DNA from: VAZQ01 sp963827585
GTDB lineage: Bacteria > Pseudomonadota > Alphaproteobacteria > Rhizobiales > Xanthobacteraceae
Reading direction: 5' to 3'
Length of the DNA stretch: 64,000 bases
Assembly: GCA_963827585.1 (NCBI GenBank)
Contig: CAWHCK010000045.1
Location: 3,043 to 67,042 of the forward strand
Part shown: positions 54,079 through 62,556 of the stretch, piece by piece
Layout of the letters: each line of letters opens with the position of its first letter
Numbering within the stretch: position 1 is the first letter of the stretch
The notes under the pieces: model-generated
Database searches by the model: none
What the model saw: the letters and a program-made list of their open reading frames with translations, nothing else
What the model was told of the DNA's origin: nothing
Position numbers and translations under genes: made by a program

Positions 54079-54762
54079 CTAACTGGGGGACCGCTCGACC
54101 ACCCGAACACGATCAGCGGCAGCTCCGGCACGCTGAATTGAAAGATTCTCAATGGTGTGGACACCGACGCGCGTTATGTGATCACGCATCGCTTGGTACG
54201 CACGTTCGGCATCAGAGGCTAGAATCGCCTGGACAATTTCGTCGTGTTCGCGGAACGAATGTTCAGTCTGGCCTGGGACGAATTGTAGAATTCGAAACGG
54301 AGCAATCCGCTGGCGGAAACTTCTCGTGACGCCTGCGATGCTTGGACTGTGAGCCCCTTGATAAATCACCTCATGAAACTCGCTGTTGAGCGAGGCAAAA
54401 TCGTTTGGGTCGCCCTTGCCTATTCGACCTCTACGGCTTGCATTCGACATCTCGAGGCGCTTTTTCTCCAAGGCTGTCATTCTCACAGCACTTAACCGTG
54501 CGCAAAGGCCTTCGAACTCTGCCAGCGCTTCGAACATCTCGGTCAGCTTCTCGACATCGACGCGCGCCACCGTGACACCTTTTCGCGGTGCGGTTTCAAC
54601 CAGTTCTGCGCCGCTTAACCGACGAAATGCTTCGCGGACCGGCGTTCGCGACACGCCGAACTCTCGGCATACACTTGGCTCGTCGAGCCGCTGCCCAGGT
54701 TTTAGCTGTCCAGATACGATAGCCGTCGCAAGGGCCTGGAAGATCTTGTCCGAAAGGGTCAT
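54079..54762 (-). CDS. GntR-family regulator, FCD (FadR) type
   Basis: A 227-residue regulator. The winged helix spans residues 1-70 (LSDKIFQALATAIVSGQLKPG, then SRTPVREAFRRLSGAELVE). An all-helical FCD ligand domain follows, with FHEVIYQGAHSPSI and HDEIVQAILASDAERAYQAMRDHI giving the metal/ligand-binding His and Asp residues. ATG at 54762 is chosen because GGAGGTGA lies seven bases upstream. It sits between the two divergent operons it probably controls. Organic-acid effectors are usual for this branch. Three copies of a 28-bp paired box in the window are the likely targets. Confidence 0.92.
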   Translation of the reverse strand: MTLSDKIFQALATAIVSGQLKPGQRLDEPSVCREFGVSRTPVREAFRRLSGAELVETAPRKGVTVARVDVEKLTEMFEALAEFEGLCARLSAVRMTALEKKRLEMSNASRRGRIGKGDPNDFASLNSEFHEVIYQGAHSPSIAGVTRSFRQRIAPFRILQFVPGQTEHSFREHDEIVQAILASDAERAYQAMRDHITRVGVHTIENLSIQRAGAAADRVRVVERSPS

Positions 54763-54843
54763 CGGCTCGTCACCTCCCATCTATTCTCGGCGCGCTCAAC
54801 TTAGCCATCGGCACTCTTTCGGGTGAGCCGTCAACGCGTTGAC

Positions 54844-54871
54844 TCGTATACATCGTCTGATTATCGTATGC
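54844..54871. promoter_or_regulatory. GntR paired box, site 3
   Basis: TCGTATAC and TCGTATGC with a 12-bp gap (cores at 54846 and 54866) lie in the divergent gap between the GntR gene and the Bug receptor gene at 54897. It could serve autoregulation and control of the rightward operon. Confidence 0.6.
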
Positions 54872-54896
54872 CAGAGCCTGGGCAGAGAGGTCAGCC

Positions 54897-55874
54897 ATGC
54901 TCATTTCGCGGCGGAGATTAACGATCGGCATTGCGACCCTGGCTGCGACCAGCGCCGTGGGATCGACCAAAGCGCACGCGCAAAGCTGGCCGCAGCGGCC
55001 AGTGAGAGTGCTCTTGACCCTCGGCGGAGGGAGCGGAACCGATATTGGCATGCGCCTGCTCGCCGACCGACTGGCCAAGCGCTGGAATCAACCGGTCGTG
55101 ATTGAGAACCGTCCCGGGGGCGACGGCGTCGTCGCTATCAGCGCGTTCCTGAACGCGAACGACGATCATGTCCTGCTCGGTACGCCGGTATCGTCGTTCA
55201 CGGCGCACCCCTATGTCATTCCCAACCTGCCCTATAAGGAGGACGATCTGGCGCCGATCGCGCGGGGATGGAATGTCATCATCGTCATTGCGGTGCCTGC
55301 TTCCCTCCCCGTCAATTCGATAAGAGAGCTTGTCGAGATGGCGAACGCACAGCCAGGCAAGCTCAACTGGGCTGGCACGACCGGCGCTATCGACTTCTTG
55401 TTTGCCGGCTTCCTTAAACATAACAACCTGGTCATGGAACGCGTGCCGTACCGAAACCCGCAGGATGCGGCCAACGACCTCGCAAGCGGGCGCGTTCAAG
55501 TTTGCGAGGCTTCCCTCGCCACGCTGCGGCCGCAATTCGAAGCCGGCAAGATCAAATTGCTTGCAGTGACCAACAGCGCCAGGAGCCCTTCCCATCCGAA
55601 CCTTCTAACGGCGAAGGAAGCTGGCTATCCCGAACTCACACTTGACGGATTGGTTGGGCTGTTCGGCCCCAAGAGCATGCCGGTCTCTCTCCGTGAGCGC
55701 ATCGCCGAGGACGTCAAGGTAGCCATCAACGATCCGGTTATTGTTGATCGGCTCAACCTTACGGGGCAAATGCTCAATTTCGGAGGGGCCGCCGAATTTG
55801 AAGCGTCGATCAACGAACAACGCGCGACCGTTGCGGCAGCAGCAAAAAGCCTTGGTATTAAGTCATTGCAGTGA
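54897..55874 (+). CDS. tripartite tricarboxylate (Bug-family) receptor
   Basis: A 325-residue receptor. A signal peptide (MLISRRRLTIGIATLAATSA) with an Arg-rich start ends near AHAQSW; the twin-Arg look is probably fortuitous. PQRPVRVLLTLGGGSGTDIG replaces the usual VPFPAGG loop, and IENRPGGDGVVAISAFLNANDD replaces the DPDGYT loop, so its ligand site differs from the other three Bug proteins here. GAGAGG lies nine bases before the ATG. It heads the rightward operon. Confidence 0.9.
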   Translation: MLISRRRLTIGIATLAATSAVGSTKAHAQSWPQRPVRVLLTLGGGSGTDIGMRLLADRLAKRWNQPVVIENRPGGDGVVAISAFLNANDDHVLLGTPVSSFTAHPYVIPNLPYKEDDLAPIARGWNVIIVIAVPASLPVNSIRELVEMANAQPGKLNWAGTTGAIDFLFAGFLKHNNLVMERVPYRNPQDAANDLASGRVQVCEASLATLRPQFEAGKIKLLAVTNSARSPSHPNLLTAKEAGYPELTLDGLVGLFGPKSMPVSLRERIAEDVKVAINDPVIVDRLNLTGQMLNFGGAAEFEASINEQRATVAAAAKSLGIKSLQ

Positions 55875-55905
55875 CAACTTGGCCGGTGCGTAGCCCTCCT
55901 CCTTC

Positions 55906-56370
55906 ATGAATGTTTCAGGTGAATTCACAGTCAACGCCCCGCGCGAACGCGTGTTTGAAACGATTCGCGATCCGCGCCGATTCGTCAGCTTCGTGGACGG
56001 CGTGCATGATCTCAAAGAGCTCTATCCGACCCATTACGAGGCAATGTTTGAAACCAAGATTGCCTATCCGAGGTTCAATTTCGCGATAACGGTCGAGGTC
56101 ATCCGCATCGAGGCGCCGGGCGAAATCGAAGCCAAAATCGAGGGCGTCCCGCTCGGGATTGTCGGCCGCCTCGTCGCGAAATCGACAACAAAGCTCACCG
56201 ACGTCGGCGGCGCGACGACAGTCTCCTATTCCGTCGACTCCACGCTCGCTGGTAAGCTCGGCAGCATCGGGCAGCCCGTGTTGCGAGCCAAGGCCAAGGA
56301 AATGGAACGGCAATTCGCAACCCGGCTGCGTGCAGCCTTTGGACCCGCCACGGACGAGTTGGTCCTATGA
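55906..56370 (+). CDS. CoxG-type SRPBCC protein
   Basis: A 154-residue SRPBCC-fold protein starting MNVSGEFTVNAPRERVFETIRDPRRF, the CoxG pattern, with ATTVSYSVDSTLAGKLGSIGQPVL before the C-terminal helix. CoxG proteins accompany CO-dehydrogenase-like molybdenum hydroxylases and help assemble or tether them at the membrane. The stop overlaps the FAD subunit start by four bases, which ties it to hydroxylase 2. Confidence 0.88.
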   Translation: MNVSGEFTVNAPRERVFETIRDPRRFVSFVDGVHDLKELYPTHYEAMFETKIAYPRFNFAITVEVIRIEAPGEIEAKIEGVPLGIVGRLVAKSTTKLTDVGGATTVSYSVDSTLAGKLGSIGQPVLRAKAKEMERQFATRLRAAFGPATDELVL

Positions 56371-57245
56371 TCCCGTTTGAGCTCGCCCAGCCACAATCGC
56401 TCGCCGAGGCGATCCGGTTGCTCGATCCTGACGACGAAACAGTGCGTCCCGTCGCGGGCGGCACCGCCCTCATGCTGATGATGAAGGCCGGCGTGTTCCG
56501 GCCCGCAAAGCTTGTGAGCCTGCGCAAGATCGAACGCAAATACGCGGATATCGCGACGACCGCGGATGGACTGATGATCGGCGCCATGACGACGCTCGCC
56601 GACCTCGAGCGTTCCTCCGAGGTGCGCCAGCATGCCCCGATCATCACGCAAACCTTGCTGACTCTCTCCAATGTGCGGGTCCGCAACGTCGCCACGGTCG
56701 GCGGCGCCCTCGCCCACGGCGATCCGCACATGGATCTGCCCCCGGTGCTGATGGCGCTCGGCGCTTCAATCACCGTTGTCAGCCCCGACGGGGAGCGCAG
56801 CCTGCCGGTGGAAGACCTGTTTTCCGGATACTACGAGACCGTGCTTGCGAAGAACGAGCTGATCGCGTCGGTGCACGTGCCGGCACAGCGGTCGCGGCAC
56901 GCGGCTTACACGAAGGTGACCACGGGCTCCGCTGACGACTGGCCCGCGCTCGGGATTGCGGTCGTGATCGAGGCAAGTGGCGAAGCCGTGAAATCGGCGC
57001 GCATCGTCGCCAGTGCCGCAACGGAAAAGGCGACTCGCCTGAAGGCTGCCGAAGCAATCTTGAGCGATCATCGCATCGACGAAACGCTCCTTCGCCGCGC
57101 AGCGGACGAAGCGGTGGGGGAAGCCGAATTCGTCGCCGACGTGCGCGGCTCAGTCCCCTATAAGCGCGAGCTCATGCGTGTTTACGTCCGACGCGCGCTG
57201 CAGGCGGCCTGGGCGGAAACAGGGCGCAGTGACGGCCATGCTTGA
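56367..57245 (+). CDS. molybdenum hydroxylase 2, FAD subunit
   Basis: A 292-residue FAD subunit. VRPVAGGTALMLMMKAGVFRP and LSNVRVRNVATVGGALAHGDPHMDLPP are the FAD motifs. It overlaps both neighbours. Compared with the FAD subunit at 50779 it is clearly a different subfamily, so the two hydroxylases are not a recent duplication. Confidence 0.92.
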   Translation: MIPFELAQPQSLAEAIRLLDPDDETVRPVAGGTALMLMMKAGVFRPAKLVSLRKIERKYADIATTADGLMIGAMTTLADLERSSEVRQHAPIITQTLLTLSNVRVRNVATVGGALAHGDPHMDLPPVLMALGASITVVSPDGERSLPVEDLFSGYYETVLAKNELIASVHVPAQRSRHAAYTKVTTGSADDWPALGIAVVIEASGEAVKSARIVASAATEKATRLKAAEAILSDHRIDETLLRRAADEAVGEAEFVADVRGSVPYKRELMRVYVRRALQAAWAETGRSDGHA

Positions 57246-59541
57246 GAAATTGCACGCCACAACAACAGTCGGTTCGCAAATCGGGCGCTCGCTCCCTCGC
57301 ACCGAGAGTCGCGACAAGGTCACCGGCCGCGCCGAATATGTCCATACGATGCGCCTGCCTGGGATGCTGGTGGCGAAGCTGTTCCGCAGCACGGTGGCGC
57401 ACGGCCGCATTAAATCGGTCGACACCAGCGCGGCAAAGAAGGTTCCAGGCGTCTTTCACGTGGTCACCATCGACGACGTCAGGAAGGTAATCCCGGACCC
57501 CTATTATGGTCCTGCCTTCCACGATCAGCCAATTCTTGCCGACAGGAAGGTTCGCTTTGTTGGCGAACCGGTCGCTGCCGTCATCGCCGTCAATCCGCAT
57601 GTTGCCGAGGAAGCGGTGCAGCTCATCACCGCCGAATATGAGGAACTGCCGAGCGTCTTCGACGAAGTCGAGGCGCTCACCGCAAGCGTATACGTGCACG
57701 ACGAACTGCGTCCTGCCGCCGCGTTCGCGGACCTCAAGCACCTCAAGGGCATCAAGAACACCAATGTCGCGCTGAACTACCGGCTTCGCCGCGGCGATTT
57801 CGATATGGCCTACGCCAAGGCGGCGCATAAATTCGAGCACGAGTTCCGCACCCAGAAGGTGCTGCATCTCTCGTTCGAGCCGCACGCCACCATCGCCGAC
57901 TACAAGGACACGGGCGTCACCCTCTATACCGCCTCGCAGGGCCCGTCATTCGTGCGCACCGAGATCGCACGCCTGCTCGGCTGGCCGGAAAACAAAGTTC
58001 GCGTCAAGGTGCCATATCTCGGCAGCGGCTATGGCTCAAAGCTCTATATCAAGCTCGAGGCCCTCGCGCTCGCGCTCTCCATGATCGCGCGCAAACCGGT
58101 GAAGGTTGCGCTCACCATGGACGAGATGTTCTACCAGATCACCAAGCACCCCTGCACCTTCCGCATCAAATCCGGCCTCGACGAAGACGGCAGGATTGTT
58201 GCCCGCAAGTGCGAGGTGCTCTGGAACGGCGGCGCCTATGCGGACATCGGCCCGCGCGTCACGCAAAAGGCCGGCCTGACCGCAGCCGGTCCCTACGACA
58301 TCGACAATGTCTCGATCGATTCGTTTGCCCTGTACACCAATGTCACGCCGGCCGGAGCATTGCGCGGATTTGGCGTGCCGCAACTGGTGTGGGCCTACGA
58401 AAGCCATACCGACATGATCGCGCGCGCGCTCAAGCTCGATCCGGTCGAGTTTCGGCGCAAGAACCTGATGCGGGACGGCGGCCAGCACACGACTGGCCAG
58501 GTGCTGAAGGATGCCGCGGTCGAGAAGGTCATGGACCTCGTGCTTGCCCGCATGAACTGGACTCAGCCCTTCGACAGGGGGACCGGTGTCGTGCGGCGTG
58601 GCCGGGGCTTCGCCATCGCCATCAAGGCAGTAACCACGCCGACCACATCGGTCGCCATCGTCAACATATCCGCCGACGGTTCGGTAACGCTCTACTGCAG
58701 CACCATCGACATGGGCCAGGGCTCGAACACCGTCTTGGCGCAAATCGTCGGCGAGGTGCTCGACATGCCGGCAGAGACGGTGCGGATCGCGCAGTGCGAC
58801 ACCGACGTTACGCCCTACGACATGGGCACGCTCGGCTCACGGTCGACGTTCCACATGGGCCATGCCGTGCGGCTTGCCGCCGAGGACGCGCGGCAAAAGC
58901 TCGACCAGCTCAGGCGCGACGCTGGCGAACCTGAAGGCTCGAACATTCCGATCAGCGACCTGTTTAAGAAGCGATACGGCATGCAGGCCGGCAACATTAT
59001 AGCCTCCGGAATTTACAAGCCCGATTATGTGTCACCGGATCCCGAAACAGGCCTCTCGACGAACGTGACGCCGTTCTGGATGATCTCCGGCGTGGGCGCG
59101 GAAGTCGCCGTCGACACGGAGACCGGCCACGTCCGGATCGACAGGGTGATCAACGTCATCGACTGCGGCAAGCCGATCAATCCGAAACTGGTGGAGACGC
59201 AAATCTCGGGCGCCGCGCTGATGCATCTCGGCTTCACGATGTTCGAAAAGATGCATTTGGACGGCGGCCAGGTCACCAACGCGTCCTTGGCGGACTACAA
59301 GATCCCCGGCATCCGCGACCTGCCCGCGGTGATGGAAAACCTGACGGTCGACAACATCCAGCACAACGGCCCGTTCGGCGCCAAAGGGGTCGGCGAAGTC
59401 GCGACCTTCTGCGTTTCGCCGGCAATCGCCAATGCGATCGACGACGCGGTGGGCGTGCGACTGACCGAGCTGCCGCTCAATCCCGAGGCCGTCTATCGCG
59501 CGCTGCGCGCGAAGGCCGGGAGCCCCCTGGAAGTTGCGTGA
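57238..59541 (+). CDS. molybdenum hydroxylase 2, large molybdopterin subunit
   Basis: A 767-residue catalytic subunit. It starts MLEKLHATTTVGSQIGRSLPRTE at ATG 57238, inside the end of the FAD subunit gene. KVPYLGSGYGSKLYIKLEALA replaces the usual GGFGGK loop, AGALRGFGVPQLVWAYESHTDMIA is the next pocket segment, IDMGQGSNTVLAQIVGEVL contacts the cofactor, and GAKGVGEVATFCVSPAIANAI carries the catalytic Glu. It is of the 4-hydroxybenzoyl-CoA/aldehyde-oxidase-like branch. An aromatic or heteroaromatic substrate is likely. Confidence 0.92.
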   Translation: MLEKLHATTTVGSQIGRSLPRTESRDKVTGRAEYVHTMRLPGMLVAKLFRSTVAHGRIKSVDTSAAKKVPGVFHVVTIDDVRKVIPDPYYGPAFHDQPILADRKVRFVGEPVAAVIAVNPHVAEEAVQLITAEYEELPSVFDEVEALTASVYVHDELRPAAAFADLKHLKGIKNTNVALNYRLRRGDFDMAYAKAAHKFEHEFRTQKVLHLSFEPHATIADYKDTGVTLYTASQGPSFVRTEIARLLGWPENKVRVKVPYLGSGYGSKLYIKLEALALALSMIARKPVKVALTMDEMFYQITKHPCTFRIKSGLDEDGRIVARKCEVLWNGGAYADIGPRVTQKAGLTAAGPYDIDNVSIDSFALYTNVTPAGALRGFGVPQLVWAYESHTDMIARALKLDPVEFRRKNLMRDGGQHTTGQVLKDAAVEKVMDLVLARMNWTQPFDRGTGVVRRGRGFAIAIKAVTTPTTSVAIVNISADGSVTLYCSTIDMGQGSNTVLAQIVGEVLDMPAETVRIAQCDTDVTPYDMGTLGSRSTFHMGHAVRLAAEDARQKLDQLRRDAGEPEGSNIPISDLFKKRYGMQAGNIIASGIYKPDYVSPDPETGLSTNVTPFWMISGVGAEVAVDTETGHVRIDRVINVIDCGKPINPKLVETQISGAALMHLGFTMFEKMHLDGGQVTNASLADYKIPGIRDLPAVMENLTVDNIQHNGPFGAKGVGEVATFCVSPAIANAIDDAVGVRLTELPLNPEAVYRALRAKAGSPLEVA

Positions 59542-59542
59542 T

Positions 59543-60046
59543 ATGAGCCAACAACGGTCCATCAGCTTCAGGCTCAACGGCGTTCCCGTCACGGCCAGTG
59601 TGGAGCCGCACCACAACCTGATTGAGCTTCTACAGACGCAGTTCGGGCTGACCGGCGCCCGCGAATCGTGCGGGCAGGGACTGTGCGGCTGCTGCACCGC
59701 CCTGGTGAACGGGCGCGCGGTTTCCGGCTGCCTCTATCTCGCCTCGTTCGTCGACGGCGCCGACGTCGCCACCATCGAGGGATTCGACGCCTTGGATCGG
59801 CTAACACCGGTACAGGAGGCATTCATCGACGCCGGCGCGTTTCAATGTGGGTACTGTACGTCCGGATTCATCTTGATGGCGACGCAGTTGCTGGATGAGC
59901 ACCCGGAGCCGACCGACCAACAGATCGCGCATTATCTTAGCGGCAATCTCTGCCGCTGCGCGGCCTATCCCGAAATCATCGCGGCGGTCAAACTCGCCGC
60001 ACAGAAGCGCAAAGCCGGGACCGCACTGGCGGGAGATAAGCCATGA
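59543..60046 (+). CDS. molybdenum hydroxylase 2, small [2Fe-2S] subunit
   Basis: A 167-residue small subunit with both clusters: ESCGQGLCGCCTALVNG and QCGYCTSGFILMA with SGNLCRCAAYPEI. ATG at 59543 is one base past the large-subunit stop; a TTG nine bases earlier is less likely. The C-terminus overlaps the next Bug gene by four bases. Confidence 0.92.
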   Translation: MSQQRSISFRLNGVPVTASVEPHHNLIELLQTQFGLTGARESCGQGLCGCCTALVNGRAVSGCLYLASFVDGADVATIEGFDALDRLTPVQEAFIDAGAFQCGYCTSGFILMATQLLDEHPEPTDQQIAHYLSGNLCRCAAYPEIIAAVKLAAQKRKAGTALAGDKP

Positions 60047-61035
60047 ACAGTCGACCGTTCTTTGCGTTGCCCATATGTGCCGGCGTGCTTGCGAGCTTGC
60101 TCGTCGCAGCTCCTATGCCATCGCAGGCGCAGGCGTGGCCTACACGGCAGCCCATCCGCGTGATCGTTCCGCTGACGGCGGGCAGTGCCATCGATATTGT
60201 GGCGCGGCTGGTGTTCGAGCAGGTCTCCAAGCAGATCGGTCAAACGATCGTAGTCGAGAACCGCCCGGGTGCATCGCAGACGATTGGCGCGGGGGCAGTC
60301 GCAAAGGCCGATCCCGACGGCTACACTATCCTGGTCGCGGGATCGGCGCTCGCGGTGGTGCCCTCGACCATCGCAAACCTCCCATTCAACGTGCAGAGCG
60401 ACCTCGTCGCAGTGGGCGCCCTTGCGAACGTTCCGCTGGTCATGGTGGTGCAGCCTGCCAAGGGATATAAGACGATCCACGACTTCGTGGCCGCCGCGAA
60501 AGCCAAGCCGGACAGCATGACATACGGGTCAGGCGGGCGCGGCGACGCGACCCATCTGGCCGCGGAACGTTTCCGGCTCGCCGCGGGTTTCCAGGGCCTC
60601 TACGTGCCATTCAGAGGTGCACCCGAGGTGTTGACCGAAGTGATGGCGGGCCGGCTCGACTTCTACATGTCGCCGATATCCCCGGCGATGCACCTGATCG
60701 CGGGCGGACAACTTCAGCCTCTGGCGGTGGCAAGCACCATGCGGGGGATTACGCTGCCGAATATCCCGACCACCACTGAAGCAGGCTTCGCCAATTCCGA
60801 CTACGAATTCTGGGTGGGTGCGTTTGCTCCCGGCGCGACGCCGCGTGTCATCGTGGACCACCTCAACCAGGAGATCCTCAAAGCGTTGGAGACGCCGAGC
60901 GTGCGCGACCGCCTGAGGGGTATGGGCGCATCACCGATGCCGACGTCGGCGCAGGCGTTCGGCGAGCAGTTTAAGCGGGAGGTCGGGGTCAACGCCGGCC
61001 TGGTGAAGGCGGTTGGATTGCAGACAACCAACTGA
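60043..61035 (+). CDS. tripartite tricarboxylate (Bug-family) receptor
   Basis: A 330-residue receptor with a signal peptide ending near SQAQAWP (residue 30). PIRVIVPLTAGSAIDIVARLV, ENRPGASQTIGAGAVAKADPDGYTI and NIPTTTEAGFANSDYEFWVGAFAP are standard. It is translationally coupled to the hydroxylase small subunit (4-bp overlap), which is strong evidence that uptake and hydroxylation serve one substrate. Confidence 0.93.
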   Translation: MNSRPFFALPICAGVLASLLVAAPMPSQAQAWPTRQPIRVIVPLTAGSAIDIVARLVFEQVSKQIGQTIVVENRPGASQTIGAGAVAKADPDGYTILVAGSALAVVPSTIANLPFNVQSDLVAVGALANVPLVMVVQPAKGYKTIHDFVAAAKAKPDSMTYGSGGRGDATHLAAERFRLAAGFQGLYVPFRGAPEVLTEVMAGRLDFYMSPISPAMHLIAGGQLQPLAVASTMRGITLPNIPTTTEAGFANSDYEFWVGAFAPGATPRVIVDHLNQEILKALETPSVRDRLRGMGASPMPTSAQAFGEQFKREVGVNAGLVKAVGLQTTN

Positions 61036-61079
61036 CCCGAAGGACAGCCTTCGCATCTGCAGGAACAAAGGGACCAGAG

Positions 61080-62513
61080 ATGCCGAACAAGGATCTGCGC
61101 GACTGGATCGAGAGCGTCCGCGCCGCGGGCGAACTCAAGGTCATCACCGGGGCCGAGCCGAAGGAAGAGATCGGCGGCATCGTCGATATCTATATGCGAA
61201 AGATGGGCAATCCAGCGGTGATGTTCGACGAGGTCCCCCGATTTCCTAAGGGCTACCGCGTCATCGCCAACATTCTCACGTCGATCCCGCGCGTGAACCT
61301 GGCGCTCGGCTTGCCGCCGCAGAGCTCGGAGATGGAGCAGATCCAGTGGTGGCGCAACTATTTCAAGAACGCGCCGTCCAAACCGACGAAGGCCGTCAAC
61401 GGCGGACCGCTGTTGGACAATGTGCTCGAAAGCAAGGACGTCAACATCCAAAGGATCCCGACACCGGTCTGGCATGAGAACGACGGGGGCCCCTACATCG
61501 GCACCGCTTGTCTCGTCGTGATGAAGGATCCCGATTCCGGCTGGGTTAATTACGGCACCTATCGCGTGCAGTCGCACGAGCCGAATGTTGCGTCGGTGAT
61601 GATGTCGCCGGGCAAGCACGGCTTGATCATCATGCGCAAATACCACGAGCGTGGGGAGCCCTGCCCGGTCGCCGTGATCGCCGGCATGCATCCTGCGCTG
61701 GTCATGCTGGGCGGGATCGAGATTCCCTACGGCAAGAATGAGCTGGAAGCCGCCGGAGGCCTCCTTGGCGAGTCGATCGAGGTCATCAACATGCCAAAGA
61801 CCGGCCTGCCGGTCCCAGCCAATTCGGAGATCGCCTTTGAGGGTCTCATCCATCCTAACGACAGGATCAAGGAGGGGCCGCTGGGCGAGTGGACCGGCTA
61901 TTACGCGAGCGGCAGCGATCTCGAACCTGCGATACGCATCGACACATTGATGTACCGCAACGATCCTATTCTGGTGGGCGCGATTCCGGGGGTGCCGCCC
62001 AACGACAACACGTTCTATTTTGGCTCGTATCGTTGTGGCGCGGTGTGGAACCAACTCGAAGCGGCGGGCATCCCAGGCGTGCAGGGGGTGTGGACGCATG
62101 AAGCCGGCGGCAGCCGATTCATGCTCGTGGTCTCGATCAAGACGCTTTACGGCGGCCATTCCAAGCAGGCCGGCATGGTGGCCGCGCATTGCCATGCTGG
62201 CGCCTACAACAACCGTTGGACCATCGTGGTCGACGATGACATCGATCCGACCAACTTCAACGACGTGATCTGGGCGATGTGCACGCGCTGCGATCCGCGC
62301 GATCAGATCGATATTATTCACGGGGGCTGGAGCTCGGCGCTCGATCCGATGTGCTACGACACCGAGCACGACCGCCGCAATTCGCGCGTGGTGATCGATG
62401 CCTGCGTCCCGTTCCGGCGGAAGAAGACGTTTCCAAAAGTCGCCCGCTCAAGCAGAGCGCTTGACGATCGCCTGCGTGCAAAGTGGGCGAAGGATTTGCC
62501 AAAGGGATTTTAA
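61080..62513 (+). CDS. UbiD-family (prenylated-FMN) decarboxylase
   Basis: A 477-residue UbiD-type enzyme. NYGTYRVQSHE holds the catalytic Arg162, and EGPLGEWTGYY holds Glu265 and Glu270, so the Arg-Glu-Glu triad is intact. It reversibly decarboxylates an aromatic or unsaturated acid using prenylated FMN. The UbiX-type prenyltransferase that makes the cofactor is not in the window. With hydroxylase 2 and a Bug receptor in the same operon, removal of a carboxylate from a hydroxylated (hetero)aromatic acid is a sound guess. Confidence 0.9.
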   Translation: MPNKDLRDWIESVRAAGELKVITGAEPKEEIGGIVDIYMRKMGNPAVMFDEVPRFPKGYRVIANILTSIPRVNLALGLPPQSSEMEQIQWWRNYFKNAPSKPTKAVNGGPLLDNVLESKDVNIQRIPTPVWHENDGGPYIGTACLVVMKDPDSGWVNYGTYRVQSHEPNVASVMMSPGKHGLIIMRKYHERGEPCPVAVIAGMHPALVMLGGIEIPYGKNELEAAGGLLGESIEVINMPKTGLPVPANSEIAFEGLIHPNDRIKEGPLGEWTGYYASGSDLEPAIRIDTLMYRNDPILVGAIPGVPPNDNTFYFGSYRCGAVWNQLEAAGIPGVQGVWTHEAGGSRFMLVVSIKTLYGGHSKQAGMVAAHCHAGAYNNRWTIVVDDDIDPTNFNDVIWAMCTRCDPRDQIDIIHGGWSSALDPMCYDTEHDRRNSRVVIDACVPFRRKKTFPKVARSSRALDDRLRAKWAKDLPKGF

Positions 62514-62556
62514 ACGCGGACATACGTCGCGACCCGCCATCTCATGGGGGTAGACC

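Noticed and set aside
54897..54960. Possible twin-arginine signal on the Bug receptor (SRRRLTIG)
   Set aside because: Bug receptors bind small ligands without cofactors and use the Sec route; the Arg run followed by a normal hydrophobic core is enough for Sec.
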